DNA from: Mycolicibacterium frederiksbergense
Lineage (GTDB): Bacteria; Actinomycetota; Actinomycetes; Mycobacteriales; Mycobacteriaceae
Reading direction: 5' to 3'
Assembly (NCBI RefSeq): GCF_029893345.1
Contig: NZ_JARXVE010000005.1
Coordinates: 124,001-188,000, forward strand
DNA length: 64,000 bases
The notes beneath the pieces are model-generated. The model was not told where the DNA came from. It saw only the letters and a program-made list of their open reading frames with translations, and made no database searches. Shown here piece after piece: positions 32,659 through 40,487 of this stretch; position 1 is the first letter of the stretch; the number at the start of each line of letters is the position of its first letter. Position numbers and translations under genes: made by a program.

Positions 32659-32913
32659 ATGGATTGGCGCCACAAGGCCGTCTGTCGCGACGAGGATCCG
32701 GAGCTGTTCTTCCCCGTGGGAAACAGTGGCCCGGCGCTTGCCCAGATCGCCGACGCGAAGCTGGTGTGCAATCGCTGCCCGGTGACCACCGAGTGCCTCA
32801 CCTGGGCCTTGGAGTCCGGCCAGGACGCCGGCGTATGGGGTGGGATGAGCGAGGACGAGCGTCGTGCGCTCAAGCGTCGCAACGCCCGCACCAAGGCCCG
32901 CACCGGAGTCTGA
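32659..32913 (+). CDS. whiB1: WhiB1 Fe-S redox/NO-responsive regulator
   Basis: Essential small regulator (84 residues) that binds a [4Fe-4S] cluster and the sigma-A subunit of RNA polymerase and responds to nitric oxide. The four cluster cysteines are Cys 9, 37, 40 and 46 (KAVCRDED, LVCNRCPVTTEC), followed by the GVWGGM turn and a basic C-terminal tail (RRALKRRNARTKAR). Length and sequence are those of WhiB1 in mycobacteria. Long 5' leader (at least 250 bp) with a candidate CRP site; a strong hairpin follows the gene. Corresponds to Rv3219. Confidence 0.97.
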   Translation: MDWRHKAVCRDEDPELFFPVGNSGPALAQIADAKLVCNRCPVTTECLTWALESGQDAGVWGGMSEDERRALKRRNARTKARTGV

Positions 32914-32937
32914 CCTAGGTCCAGACCCCGTTGCAGA

Positions 32938-32965
32938 TACGGCCCCGACGCAAGTTGGGGCCGTA
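32938..32965 (+). terminator. whiB1 terminator hairpin
   Basis: TACGGCCCC (32938-32946) and GGGGCCGTA (32957-32965) form a perfect 9-bp stem 24 bp past the whiB1 stop, followed by an AT-rich stretch. It also separates whiB1 from convergent pdtaS. Confidence 0.75.
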
Positions 32966-33078
32966 ATGCATTTATGGGGACATTTTCCAATAGCAAATTG
33001 CGTAACTGTCGTCACATTTCCCATTAGCGAATCTGCCCATTTCTTCGGCAGAAGCTGATAACTTCCCGTGAGCCCGAC

Positions 33079-34578
33079 TCACTGCAGGCCGCGGCTGCGC
33101 CTGCCTATCGGCACGCGCAGCACCACATCGGTTCCGCCCGAGGCAACGTCGTGCATGCCCAGCACCCCGTCCAGCTCCGCGGTGACCAGCGTCCGGACGA
33201 TCTGCAGGCCCAGCCGGTCGGACTTCTCCAGGCTGAACCCGTCCGGCAGGCCACGCCCATCGTCGTGCACCACGACATCGAGCCAGCGAGCCGAACGCTC
33301 CGCCCGGATCGTCACATATCCCTGCTGCGTATTGGCGTCGAAGGCATGCTCGATCGCGTTCTGCACCAACTCGGTGATCACCATGACCAGTGCGGTGGCC
33401 CGGTCGGCGTCGAGCACCCCCAAGGCCCCCACCCGGTTGATCCGGATCGGGGTGTCCACCGAGGCGACGTCGTTCATGATCGGCAGGATTCGGTCGATCA
33501 CCTCGTCGAGGTTGACCTCTTCATCAACCGACATCGACAGCGCATCGTGCACCAACGCGATGGAGGACACCCGGCGCACCGATTCGATCAGCGCCTCGCG
33601 GGCCTCCGGGTTGGGGGTTCTGCGCGCCTGCAGCCGCAGCAGAGCCGCCACCGTCTGCAAATTGTTCTTCACCCGGTGGTGGATCTCCCGGATGGTGGCG
33701 TCCTTGCTCAGCAGCGCCCGGTCGCGCCGCTTGATCTCGGTGACATCGCGGATCAGCACGGTGGCGCCGACGGCTACGCCGTGCACGACCAGCGGCAGCG
33801 TGCGCAGCAGCACGGCCGCGCCACCCGCGTCGACCTCCATGCGCATGCTGGAGCCGCCGGCCAGTGAGTCACGCACGTGGTTGGCCAGTTCCTGGGCCTC
33901 GAACGGGTCGGAGATCAACGGCCGGGTGACGGCGACCAGATTGTGCCCGTCGAGTTCGGAGGCCAGGCCCATCCGGTGATAGGCCGAGATCGCGTTGGGG
34001 CTGGCGAACACCACGTCGCCCACCTCGTCGAGCCGGATGAACCCGTCGCCCGCCCGCGGGCTGGAACGCGACATGGCCAGGTCGCCAACGTTGGGGAAGG
34101 TGCCTTCCGACAGCATGTGCAGCAGATCACTGGCACAGTCCAGGTAGGCGCCCTCCAGCGGGCTGGCCAGGCGGCGGGTGGCCAGCGCGGTCTGGTGGGT
34201 CAGCACCGCGACCACCTGATCGCGGTGCCGCACCGGCACCGCTTCCACGTTCAAGCCGGGCGGGTCTTGCGAATCTCGTTGCGCGCCACCGCTTCCCCGG
34301 CCGATCATGCCGGAATCGAAAGCCGTGGTGACGACGGGGAGCTCCCCGGCCGCGGCCAGTGTGCCGACCGAATCGGCGAGCAGAACGGTCGGGGCGGTGT
34401 TGGGCCGCACCTGCGCGACGCACACCAATACGCCGTCATCGCGGCGCACCCACATCAGGTAGTCCGCAAAGGACAGATCGGCCAGCAGCTGCCACTCCCC
34501 GACCACCGCGTGCAGGTGATCGACGGCGCTTCCGGGTAGCACGGTGTGCTCGGCGAGCAGATCACCGAGGGTCGACAT
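33079..34578 (-). CDS. pdtaS: Sensor histidine kinase PdtaS
   Basis: Cytosolic two-component sensor of 499 residues that phosphorylates the antitermination regulator PdtaR. Order: N-terminal GAF-like domain (about 1-145), PAS domain (about 175-285: GFIRLDEVGDVVFASPNAISAYHRMG), then the HisKA_2/HWE-type phosphoacceptor with REIHHRVKNNLQ (His at about 305) and an ATPase domain with LVQNAIEHAF and DDGRGLPDGF. No membrane segment. ATG 34578 chosen over a start 7 codons upstream to match the family (MSTLGDLLAEHTVLPG). The partner pdtaR is not in this window. Corresponds to Rv3220c. Confidence 0.94.
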   Translation of the reverse strand: MSTLGDLLAEHTVLPGSAVDHLHAVVGEWQLLADLSFADYLMWVRRDDGVLVCVAQVRPNTAPTVLLADSVGTLAAAGELPVVTTAFDSGMIGRGSGGAQRDSQDPPGLNVEAVPVRHRDQVVAVLTHQTALATRRLASPLEGAYLDCASDLLHMLSEGTFPNVGDLAMSRSSPRAGDGFIRLDEVGDVVFASPNAISAYHRMGLASELDGHNLVAVTRPLISDPFEAQELANHVRDSLAGGSSMRMEVDAGGAAVLLRTLPLVVHGVAVGATVLIRDVTEIKRRDRALLSKDATIREIHHRVKNNLQTVAALLRLQARRTPNPEAREALIESVRRVSSIALVHDALSMSVDEEVNLDEVIDRILPIMNDVASVDTPIRINRVGALGVLDADRATALVMVITELVQNAIEHAFDANTQQGYVTIRAERSARWLDVVVHDDGRGLPDGFSLEKSDRLGLQIVRTLVTAELDGVLGMHDVASGGTDVVLRVPIGRRSRGLQ

Positions 34579-34618
34579 CAGCCAACGTCCTTCGCGCACG
34601 CGAGGAGCATGGAAGCCC

Positions 34619-34840
34619 TCAGGGTTGGTCGATCACCGCGATAAGGTCGCCGGCCTGGATCACGTCGCCCTCGGCAACGTTGACCTTGGTGACCTTGCCC
34701 GCTAATTCGGCGAGGACCGGGATTTCCATCTTCATCGACTCGAGCAGCACCAGGGTGTCCCCCGCGCCGATCTGATCGCCCTCGCGAACCACGACCTCCA
34801 GCACACTGGCCACGATTTCGGCGCGAACCTCCTCGGCCAT
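34619..34840 (-). CDS. Biotinyl/lipoyl carrier protein (TB7.3-like)
   Basis: Stand-alone biotin attachment domain of 73 residues, with the biotinylation site ESMKMEIPVLAE (Lys in MKM, about residue 36) and the symmetric GDVIQAGDLIAVI hammerhead half. It would be biotinylated by BirA and serve as a carrier for an acyl-CoA carboxylase; no carboxylase subunit is nearby. Start ATG 34840; the longer frame upstream covers a GC-rich promoter region. Just upstream of pdtaS (40 bp), probably the same transcript. Corresponds to Rv3221c. Confidence 0.92.
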   Translation of the reverse strand: MAEEVRAEIVASVLEVVVREGDQIGAGDTLVLLESMKMEIPVLAELAGKVTKVNVAEGDVIQAGDLIAVIDQP

Positions 34841-34974
34841 CTTCACCCCACTTCTGCCAACTCGATTGCTACTGCTTACTCGGCCTACATCGAACCACAA
34901 ACCCCGGGTGGACAACCCCGCCCGGGGGCCATGAGACACTGGGGAGCAAGCCCTACACCATCTGGAGGATCATC

Positions 34975-35067
34975 ATGGCCAAGCGTGGCCGCAAGAAGCG
35001 CGATCGTAAGCACTCGAAGGCGAACCACGGCAAGCGCCCCAACGCCGGCTCGAAGTCGGTGCGCTAG
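34975..35067 (+). CDS. Small ribosomal protein bL37 (mycobacterial-type)
   Basis: A 30-codon gene. The product begins MAKRGRKKRDRKHSKANHG and ends in NAGSKSVR, almost entirely basic. It matches the short bL37 protein found in mycobacterial 50S structures near the peptidyl-transferase region. A strong GGAGG ribosome site (TCTGGAGGATCATC) precedes the ATG. It is divergent from the TB7.3-like gene and convergent with rshA. Easily missed because of its size. Confidence 0.88.
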   Translation: MAKRGRKKRDRKHSKANHGKRPNAGSKSVR

Positions 35068-35080
35068 TCGCTCGTCTCCG

Positions 35081-35395
35081 TTAGCCCCGGATGATCGTGG
35101 TACGGCTGATCTGGATCCGCAGCCGCTCCCGCAATCCATCCGGGGCTTTTTCACCGCCGCACTTCGCCGCGATCAGCCGCTTGACCCGTTCCTCGACCCC
35201 GTAGTGCCGAAGGCAAGCCGGGCATTCTTCGAGGTGCTGCTTGAGCCTGTCGCGGCTTTCTGTCGTGCATTCGCCGTCGAGCAGCGTCCACACCTCGGCG
35301 ATCACCGCCGCGCAATCCGGGTGCTCCGGGTCGACAGGACCGATCGGCGGGGTCCAGCGCTCGTCCTCACGGTTCGACTCACGGCTGTCACTCAT
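35081..35395 (-). CDS. rshA: Anti-sigma factor RshA
   Basis: Zinc-type redox-sensing anti-sigma factor (104 residues) that holds SigH until oxidation. The ZAS signature HLEECPACLRHYG (His-x3-Cys-x2-Cys, about residues 53-60) is intact and more cysteines lie at DCAAV, GECTT and AAKCG. It follows sigH with a 4-nt overlap (sigH stop 35392, rshA start 35395), so the pair is co-translated. Corresponds to Rv3221A. Confidence 0.94.
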   Translation of the reverse strand: MSDSRESNREDERWTPPIGPVDPEHPDCAAVIAEVWTLLDGECTTESRDRLKQHLEECPACLRHYGVEERVKRLIAAKCGGEKAPDGLRERLRIQISRTTIIRG

Positions 35396-36039
35396 GAGGA
35401 GACCTCCTCCGGCTCACCAAGCTGCTGACCTCGGATGAAGCCGCGATCCCTGGCCACATCGGCCAACAGGTCGCGCAGCTGCTTGCGGCCGCGGTGCAGA
35501 CGGGACATCACCGTCCCAATCGGAGTATCCATGATTTCGGCGATCTCCTTGTAGGGGAAGCCCTCGACGTCGGCGTAGTACACCGCCATCCGGAATTCCT
35601 CGGGCAGTGCCTGCAGCGCTGCCTTGATCTCGGTGTCGGGCAGCGCCTCCAGTGCCTCCACCTCCGCCGAGCGCAGCCCGGTCGATGAGTGCTCGGCGTT
35701 GGCCGCCAGCTGCCAGTCGGTGATCTCGTCGGTCGGATACTCCGCTGGTTGCCGCTGCTTCTTGCGGTAACTGTTGATGTAGGTGTTGGTCAGAATCCGG
35801 TACAGCCAGGCCTTGAGGTTGGTGCCCTCGCGGAACGACCGGAAACCGGCGTAGGCCTTCACCATGGTTTCCTGCAGCAGGTCCTCGGCGTCGGCGGGAT
35901 TACGGGTCATCCGCAGCGCACCACCGTAGAGCTGGTCCAACAGCGGGATGGCATCGCGTTCGAACCTCGCGGTCAGCTCAGCATCCGTCTCCGGCGGCGC
36001 CTGCGGTCTCTCGGGCTCAGCCCGGTCGACGTCAGTCAT
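35392..36039 (-). CDS. sigH: ECF sigma factor SigH
   Basis: RNA polymerase sigma factor for oxidative and heat stress (215 residues). Region 2: DLLQETMVKAYAGFRSFREGTNLKAWLYRILTNT as successive segments DAEDLLQETMVKAYAGF and NLKAWLYRILTN; region 4: LPEEFRMAVYYADVEGF and IGTVMSRLHRGRKQLR. Start ATG 36039 (MTDVDRAEPERP) is preferred to the long upstream frame. The C-terminal GQQLGEPEEVSS overlaps rshA. Divergent from the YbaK-like gene, 203 bp between starts, where its own promoter must lie. Confidence 0.95.
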   Translation of the reverse strand: MTDVDRAEPERPQAPPETDAELTARFERDAIPLLDQLYGGALRMTRNPADAEDLLQETMVKAYAGFRSFREGTNLKAWLYRILTNTYINSYRKKQRQPAEYPTDEITDWQLAANAEHSSTGLRSAEVEALEALPDTEIKAALQALPEEFRMAVYYADVEGFPYKEIAEIMDTPIGTVMSRLHRGRKQLRDLLADVARDRGFIRGQQLGEPEEVSS

Positions 36040-36242
36040 CGTGGGAAACACCTTCCCTTCTGTCGCGGCGCCGCCAAAGTATCCGGGATATCGCAAGGTA
36101 TCCGCCGGACGTTCCAGGCATACGGTTGGCACCAGAATCCTCCTTACGATCCTAGAGCGTGCTGCCGACAAGAAGTGCTGAGCACTTGTTGAGAGCAATA
36201 ACAGCACGCGGGGGCCGCAATGTTCCCGGTTACGCTGTGCCG

Positions 36243-36728
36243 ATGGCGCGCGCAGCAACCCCGGCCATCGCCGCTCTGGTCGGCGCCGGCATCGACCACC
36301 AGGTGGTGCAGTACCAGCACGATCCCCGCAACGAGGACTTCGGCGCGGAGGCCGTCGCGGCGCTCGCCGCCGACGGCATCGTGGCCGAACAGGTGTTCAA
36401 GACACTGGTCATCGCGTTGCCCAAGGGGCTCGCCGTGGCGGTGCTACCGGTACCGACAAAGCTGTCGCTGAAGGCCGCGGCCGCGGCGCTGGGCGTGTCC
36501 AAGGCCGAGATGGCCGATCCCGCCGCTGCGCAGCGCTCCAGTGGCTATGTGGTCGGCGGGATATCGCCGCTGGGACAACGCAAGCCGCTGCCCACCGTCA
36601 TCGATGCCTCCGCGCTGCGTTTCGACAAGGTGCTGTGCAGTGCCGGCAAGCGGGGCTGGGACATCGCGCTCGCGCCGGCGGACCTGGTTCGCGCGACAAA
36701 TGCGGTGACCGCCGAAATCAGCGTCTGA
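36243..36728 (+). CDS. YbaK/EbsC-type Cys-tRNA(Pro) deacylase
   Basis: Trans-editing enzyme of 161 residues that removes misacylated amino acids from tRNA(Pro). Family marks: conserved Lys in EQVFKTLVIALP (about residue 58), VPTKLSLKAAAAALG, and the GYVVGGISPLGQRKPLPTV loop with its glycines. ATG 36243; upstream frame lies in the sigH promoter region. Corresponds to the Rv3224A/B locus, which is broken in M. tuberculosis but whole here. Confidence 0.88.
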   Translation: MARAATPAIAALVGAGIDHQVVQYQHDPRNEDFGAEAVAALAADGIVAEQVFKTLVIALPKGLAVAVLPVPTKLSLKAAAAALGVSKAEMADPAAAQRSSGYVVGGISPLGQRKPLPTVIDASALRFDKVLCSAGKRGWDIALAPADLVRATNAVTAEISV

Positions 36729-36752
36729 GGTTAGCCATTCGCACTGAGTAGT

Positions 36753-37340
36753 GTGAGCACGGTGATGGGGAAAGCTATGGGGGCAGGCACAGTCGCGGCA
36801 ACTTCGGCGGCGGTGGTGGTCGCGGCGGTCATGGCAGCCGGGCTCAGCACGATCGCCCCGGCCACCGCACGGATCGAGCTCGTGGACAACACCATCGCAC
36901 TGGAGCCCGGCGACGGATCGCTGACCGACGACCAGACGCTCACCCCGTTCGACGTGCAGAATCCCGCGATCGGCCGGCTCGACCCGCGGCTGCTGACCGC
37001 CATCCAGAATGCCGCCCGAGCCGCGGCCGTAGACGGTGTCACCATGACTGTCACCTCGGGGTGGCGTTCACCGGAATTCCAACAGCGCCTGCTCAACGAA
37101 GCGGTGCAGACCTATGGCAGCTTGGCCGCCGCACGCCAATACGTGCAGACTCCGGCCGCGTCCAGGCACGTGACCGGTGAAGCGGTCGATATCGGCGGCA
37201 CCGGAGCCGACCAGTGGCTGATCGCCAACGGATCGCGGTTCGGCCTGTGCCAGATCTACGCCAACGAGTTGTGGCATTTCGAACTGGTCGCCGACCCCGC
37301 CGGCAACTGCCCGGCACTGCTGCCCGACGCGGCCGAGTGA
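36753..37340 (+). CDS. Secreted VanY-type D-alanyl-D-alanine carboxypeptidase
   Basis: Cell-wall peptidase of 195 residues with an N-terminal signal (hydrophobic VAATSAAVVVAAVMAAGLSTI). The metallopeptidase signatures are SGWRSPEFQQ and SRHVTGEAVDI (zinc His and Asp), then the second His in YANELWHFEL. It trims the terminal D-Ala of peptidoglycan stem peptides. GTG start. A 3' fragment of a paralogue lies at 31262-31400 beside the CRISPR array. Confidence 0.83.
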   Translation: MSTVMGKAMGAGTVAATSAAVVVAAVMAAGLSTIAPATARIELVDNTIALEPGDGSLTDDQTLTPFDVQNPAIGRLDPRLLTAIQNAARAAAVDGVTMTVTSGWRSPEFQQRLLNEAVQTYGSLAAARQYVQTPAASRHVTGEAVDIGGTGADQWLIANGSRFGLCQIYANELWHFELVADPAGNCPALLPDAAE

Positions 37341-37418
37341 GCCGCCACACCAGGATCGCAACGAAATTGGCTGGGCGGCATAGGATTTGGCGATCAGATT
37401 CCGTTTCGGCGGGCCGAA

Positions 37419-37580
37419 CTATTCGCTGACCGGCACCATGTCGGCACCGCACGAGCACTTGTAGGCGCCCTGGGCACCTTCGCAGTGACATTCCGACTCC
37501 ACCCGGACCCGGCACCCGCAGCCGCTGTGTCCGCAGGTCAACAGGGTTCCCGCCGGAACAATGTTCGTGTCGCTGGACAT
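37419..37580 (-). CDS. mymT: MymT-type copper metallothionein
   Basis: Cysteine-rich protein of 53 residues with nine cysteines in the actinobacterial order: LLTCGHSGCGCRVRVE, CHCEG and YKCSCG. Layout and length match M. tuberculosis MymT, which binds several Cu(I) ions and protects against copper. ATG 37580 with AGAGGGAGCG upstream; a longer frame upstream is not credible. It is divergent from the SDR gene (141 bp apart). Copper control through RicR would be expected, but I cannot see a clear operator. Confidence 0.9.
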   Translation of the reverse strand: MSSDTNIVPAGTLLTCGHSGCGCRVRVESECHCEGAQGAYKCSCGADMVPVSE

Positions 37581-37721
37581 TTCGCTCCCTCTCAATCGCC
37601 GCCAGCAGTGTCCTGGTGTCTTCATGGTGCGCCCCGCGCGGGCCGCAGGGGCGGAATCGCGGTAAACCATGGGTTCTGCTCACTTCCGGCGGCGCGGATG
37701 CCATCCGCCTATGGTGGCCAC

Positions 37722-38570
37722 ATGACGCTTTCCGGGAAGACCATGTTCATCTCCGGGGCCAGCCGCGGCATCGGACTGGCCATCGCCAAGCGGGCCGCGG
37801 CCGACGGCGCCAACATCGCGCTGGTCGCCAAAACCGCCGAACCGCACCCCAAGCTCGAAGGCACCATCTACACCGCTGCCAAGGAGATCGAACAGGCCGG
37901 TGGGCAGGCGCTGCCGATCGTCGGCGACGTTCGCGACGGCGACTCGGTCGCGGCCGCGGTGGCCAAGGCCGTCGAACAGTTCGGCGGCATCGACATCTGC
38001 GTCAACAACGCCTCGGCGATCAACCTCGGCTCCATCGAGGAGGTACCGCTCAAGCGCTTCGACCTGATGAACGGCATCCAGATCCGCGGAACCTATGCGG
38101 TGTCGCAGGCCTGCATCCCGCACATGAAAGGCCGGGACAACCCGCACATCCTGACGCTCTCACCGCCGATCCGACTGGAATCGCAATGGCTCAAGCCGAC
38201 GGCATACATGATGGCCAAATTCGGGATGACGCTGTGCGCGTTGGGAATCGCCGAAGAGATGCGAGGGGACGGGATCGCCTCCAACACCCTGTGGCCGCGC
38301 ACCCTGGTGGCCACCGCGGCGGTGCAGAACCTGCTCGGCGGCGACGAGGCGATGGCCCGGGCCCGCAAGCCCGCCGTCTACGCCGACGCCGCCTACGCGA
38401 TCTTCAACAAACCGGCCCGCGAGTACACCGGCCAAAGTCTGCTGTGCGAGGACGTGCTGCTGGAATCCGGCGTCACCGACCTGTCGGTATATGACTGCGT
38501 GCCCGGCTCGGACCTGGGCGTGGACCTGTGGGTGGACACCCCCAACCCGCCCGGGTACGTCCAGCCCTGA
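37722..38570 (+). CDS. Short-chain dehydrogenase/reductase (Rv3224-like)
   Basis: NAD(P)-dependent oxidoreductase of 282 residues, cytoplasmic. Nucleotide-binding SGASRGIG (about 11-18), NNASAI, and the active-site Tyr-x3-Lys in TAYMMAKFGM. It has the longer C-terminal part typical of HSDL2-like SDRs. ATG 37722 gives exactly the 282 residues of Rv3224. Substrate unknown; lipid or keto-acyl is likely. Confidence 0.9.
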   Translation: MTLSGKTMFISGASRGIGLAIAKRAAADGANIALVAKTAEPHPKLEGTIYTAAKEIEQAGGQALPIVGDVRDGDSVAAAVAKAVEQFGGIDICVNNASAINLGSIEEVPLKRFDLMNGIQIRGTYAVSQACIPHMKGRDNPHILTLSPPIRLESQWLKPTAYMMAKFGMTLCALGIAEEMRGDGIASNTLWPRTLVATAAVQNLLGGDEAMARARKPAVYADAAYAIFNKPAREYTGQSLLCEDVLLESGVTDLSVYDCVPGSDLGVDLWVDTPNPPGYVQP

Positions 38571-38655
38571 CCGGGCAACTCAAGCGTCGAACGGTTGCCC
38601 GCCTGGTCAGCGACAACCTGAAAAACGTTGCAGGTCGGCAAATTCACGACTAGAA

Positions 38656-38671
38656 TCGAACACGTGTTCGA
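38656..38671. promoter_or_regulatory. LexA SOS box overlapping the start of the DUF222/HNH gene
   Basis: TCGAACACGTGTTCGA is a perfect 16-bp palindrome and an exact match to the mycobacterial SOS consensus TCGAAC-N4-GTTCGA. A TAGAAT -10 (38651-38656) overlaps it and the GTG start codon (38664) lies inside it, so transcription is probably leaderless and blocked by LexA until DNA damage. Confidence 0.85.
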
Positions 38672-40307
38672 ACTGCTCGATCGGCCGGCGCTCAGTGACC
38701 TCACTGACGCCGCGCTGATCGACACCCTCGAGCACCGCACCCGCGCTGAAGCCGTTGAGGCCGCCGGGCGCCTGGCGGTCATCGCCGAGATCGTGGCCCG
38801 GCACTGCGATGACGAAGACGACACTTCCGCCTACCGCGCGATCGACGGCTGGGAAACCGCCACCGCCGCAGTAGGCGCCACCTGCAACCTCAGCCGCGGC
38901 GCTGCCTCCGCCCAGATGCGCATCGCACAAGCATTGCGCGAACGGCTTCCCAAAGTCGCCGCTGCATTCGCCTGCGGAGACATCTCGGCGAAAGTGATCT
39001 CCACCATCACCTGGCGCACCCACCTCGTCACCGACGATGACGCATTGAGACTGATCGACACCGCCCTGGCCGGGGCCGCCACCACCTACGGCGCGCTGAC
39101 CGCAACCAAGACAGAACAAGCCATCGACGTATGGGTGGAGAAATTCGATCCCGCCGCCGTGCGCAAAACCCGCACCGCCGCACGAGAGCGCGACATCCAC
39201 TTCGGTGACCCCGACGATCCCAATGGCACCATCTCCATCTGGGGGCGACTACTGGCCACCGACGCGGCCCTGATCAAAAACCTGCTCAACGCCATGGCCC
39301 GAGGAGTCTGCGACAACGACCCACGCACCGTCGGGCAACGCCGCTCCGACGCACTGGGAGCCATCGGCGCTGGAGCCGATCACCTCACCTGCCAATGCGG
39401 CGACCCCGACTGCCAAGCCACCGGCATCGACCCCCGCTCCCGCGCCGTGGTGATCCACCTCCTCGCACAAATCCTGCCCGAATCGGCCACCAATACCCAC
39501 AGCGAGGAGAGCCTGAGCCCCGCAGGCGCAGGCGATGTCGCCGAGGGTCGCGGCGGAGACGCCGACAGCGTGGAGACACCCTCCGACGAGCCTGCCGCAC
39601 AGGGCGCCGCTCAACCCACCAAGACCACAGTTCCGGCACAACTCCCCCGCGACCCACGCATCCACGGCGAACCCAACCTCGGCGACTACGGCGCCGACCG
39701 CGTGCCAGCCGTAACCGGCCCTCCCGCAGTCATTCTCGGCGGCGGGATCGTGCCCGCACCCCTGCTGGCCGAACTGATCGCCACCGGCGCCACCGTCAAA
39801 CACCTCACCAACTCCGACGACCTCACCGGCCAAACCAGTTACCGGCCCTCAACAAAACTGGCCACATTCGTCCGGATGCGCGACCTCTTGTGCATGTTCC
39901 CCGGCTGCGCAGCATCAGCCCACCATTGCGACCTCGACCACACCAATCCCTGGCCGGCCGGCGCCACCCACCCCGGCAACCTCGGACCCAAATGCCGAAC
40001 CCACCATCTGATCAAGACCTTTCAGACCGGTGAAGGTGGCTGGGCCGACGTCCAACACCCCGACGGCAGCCACACCTGGACCGCACCAACCGGCCACACG
40101 TACCACATCACACCCTTCAGCCAGGTCCTGTTTCCCGACTGGGCCACCCACACCCCGGCCCCGCCCCCAGAGCCGGCCCACACAGCCATCTCCGACCGAC
40201 ACATGAAAATGCCGGTCCGCCAACACACGCGGCAACAGATCCGCACCCAACGCATCAACACCGAACGCCGACTCAACACCGAACAAGACAAATCCCCTCC
40301 CTACTAA
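38664..40307 (+). CDS. DUF222/HNH endonuclease-domain protein (13E12 family)
   Basis: 547-residue protein of the REP13E12 type. The N-terminal two-thirds is DUF222 (RAEAVEAAGRLAVIAEI, AHIRLSRG-like LSRGAASAQMRIAQAL), then a variable linker (about 285-355) and a C-terminal HNH domain (CMFPGCAASAHHCDLDHTNPW, NLGPKCRTHHLIK) with zinc cysteines. Such genes are multi-copy in mycobacteria and may be mobile or act on DNA; the role is unknown. The start inside a LexA box makes it an SOS gene. A hairpin follows downstream. Confidence 0.88.
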   Translation: MFELLDRPALSDLTDAALIDTLEHRTRAEAVEAAGRLAVIAEIVARHCDDEDDTSAYRAIDGWETATAAVGATCNLSRGAASAQMRIAQALRERLPKVAAAFACGDISAKVISTITWRTHLVTDDDALRLIDTALAGAATTYGALTATKTEQAIDVWVEKFDPAAVRKTRTAARERDIHFGDPDDPNGTISIWGRLLATDAALIKNLLNAMARGVCDNDPRTVGQRRSDALGAIGAGADHLTCQCGDPDCQATGIDPRSRAVVIHLLAQILPESATNTHSEESLSPAGAGDVAEGRGGDADSVETPSDEPAAQGAAQPTKTTVPAQLPRDPRIHGEPNLGDYGADRVPAVTGPPAVILGGGIVPAPLLAELIATGATVKHLTNSDDLTGQTSYRPSTKLATFVRMRDLLCMFPGCAASAHHCDLDHTNPWPAGATHPGNLGPKCRTHHLIKTFQTGEGGWADVQHPDGSHTWTAPTGHTYHITPFSQVLFPDWATHTPAPPPEPAHTAISDRHMKMPVRQHTRQQIRTQRINTERRLNTEQDKSPPY

Positions 40308-40410
40308 CGGAACTCGTTGCAAGGGAACTCGATGACGCGCCGAATATTGCGCCCTCGCGCATATCGGCAGACGGCGTTGTTGATCTGGTCGAGCCGGTAC
40401 CGACGGCAGG
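40304..40410 (-). pseudogene. Possible 3' remnant of a zinc-type alcohol dehydrogenase
   Basis: On the minus strand, YRLDQINNAVCRYARGRN and IRRVIEF can be read, ending at a TAG (40304-40306). This is the usual C-terminal pattern of medium-chain (zinc) dehydrogenases. The frame is closed by stops just upstream, so only about 30 codons survive. Evidence is short; it could be chance. Confidence 0.35.
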
Positions 40411-40427
40411 CTCAAGTTCGATCGACT

Positions 40428-40462
40428 GGCGACGCGGCCACGCGGGAAGCGGCCGCGTCGCC
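40428..40462. terminator. Hairpin between the 13E12-type gene and the methyltransferase gene
   Basis: GGCGACGCGGCC (40428-40439) and GGCCGCGTCGCC (40451-40462) form a perfect 12-bp stem with an 11-nt loop, 26 bp before the methyltransferase start. It may end the upstream transcript. Confidence 0.55.
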
Positions 40463-40487
40463 GAATACCCCATCTAGGCTCGTGTGT

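Noticed and set aside
36089..36115. GGAAC (minus strand, 36115-36111) upstream of sigH as the -35 of a SigH autoregulated promoter
   Set aside because: At 17-19 bp spacing I find no clear GTT -10 partner, so the site is not convincing without start mapping.
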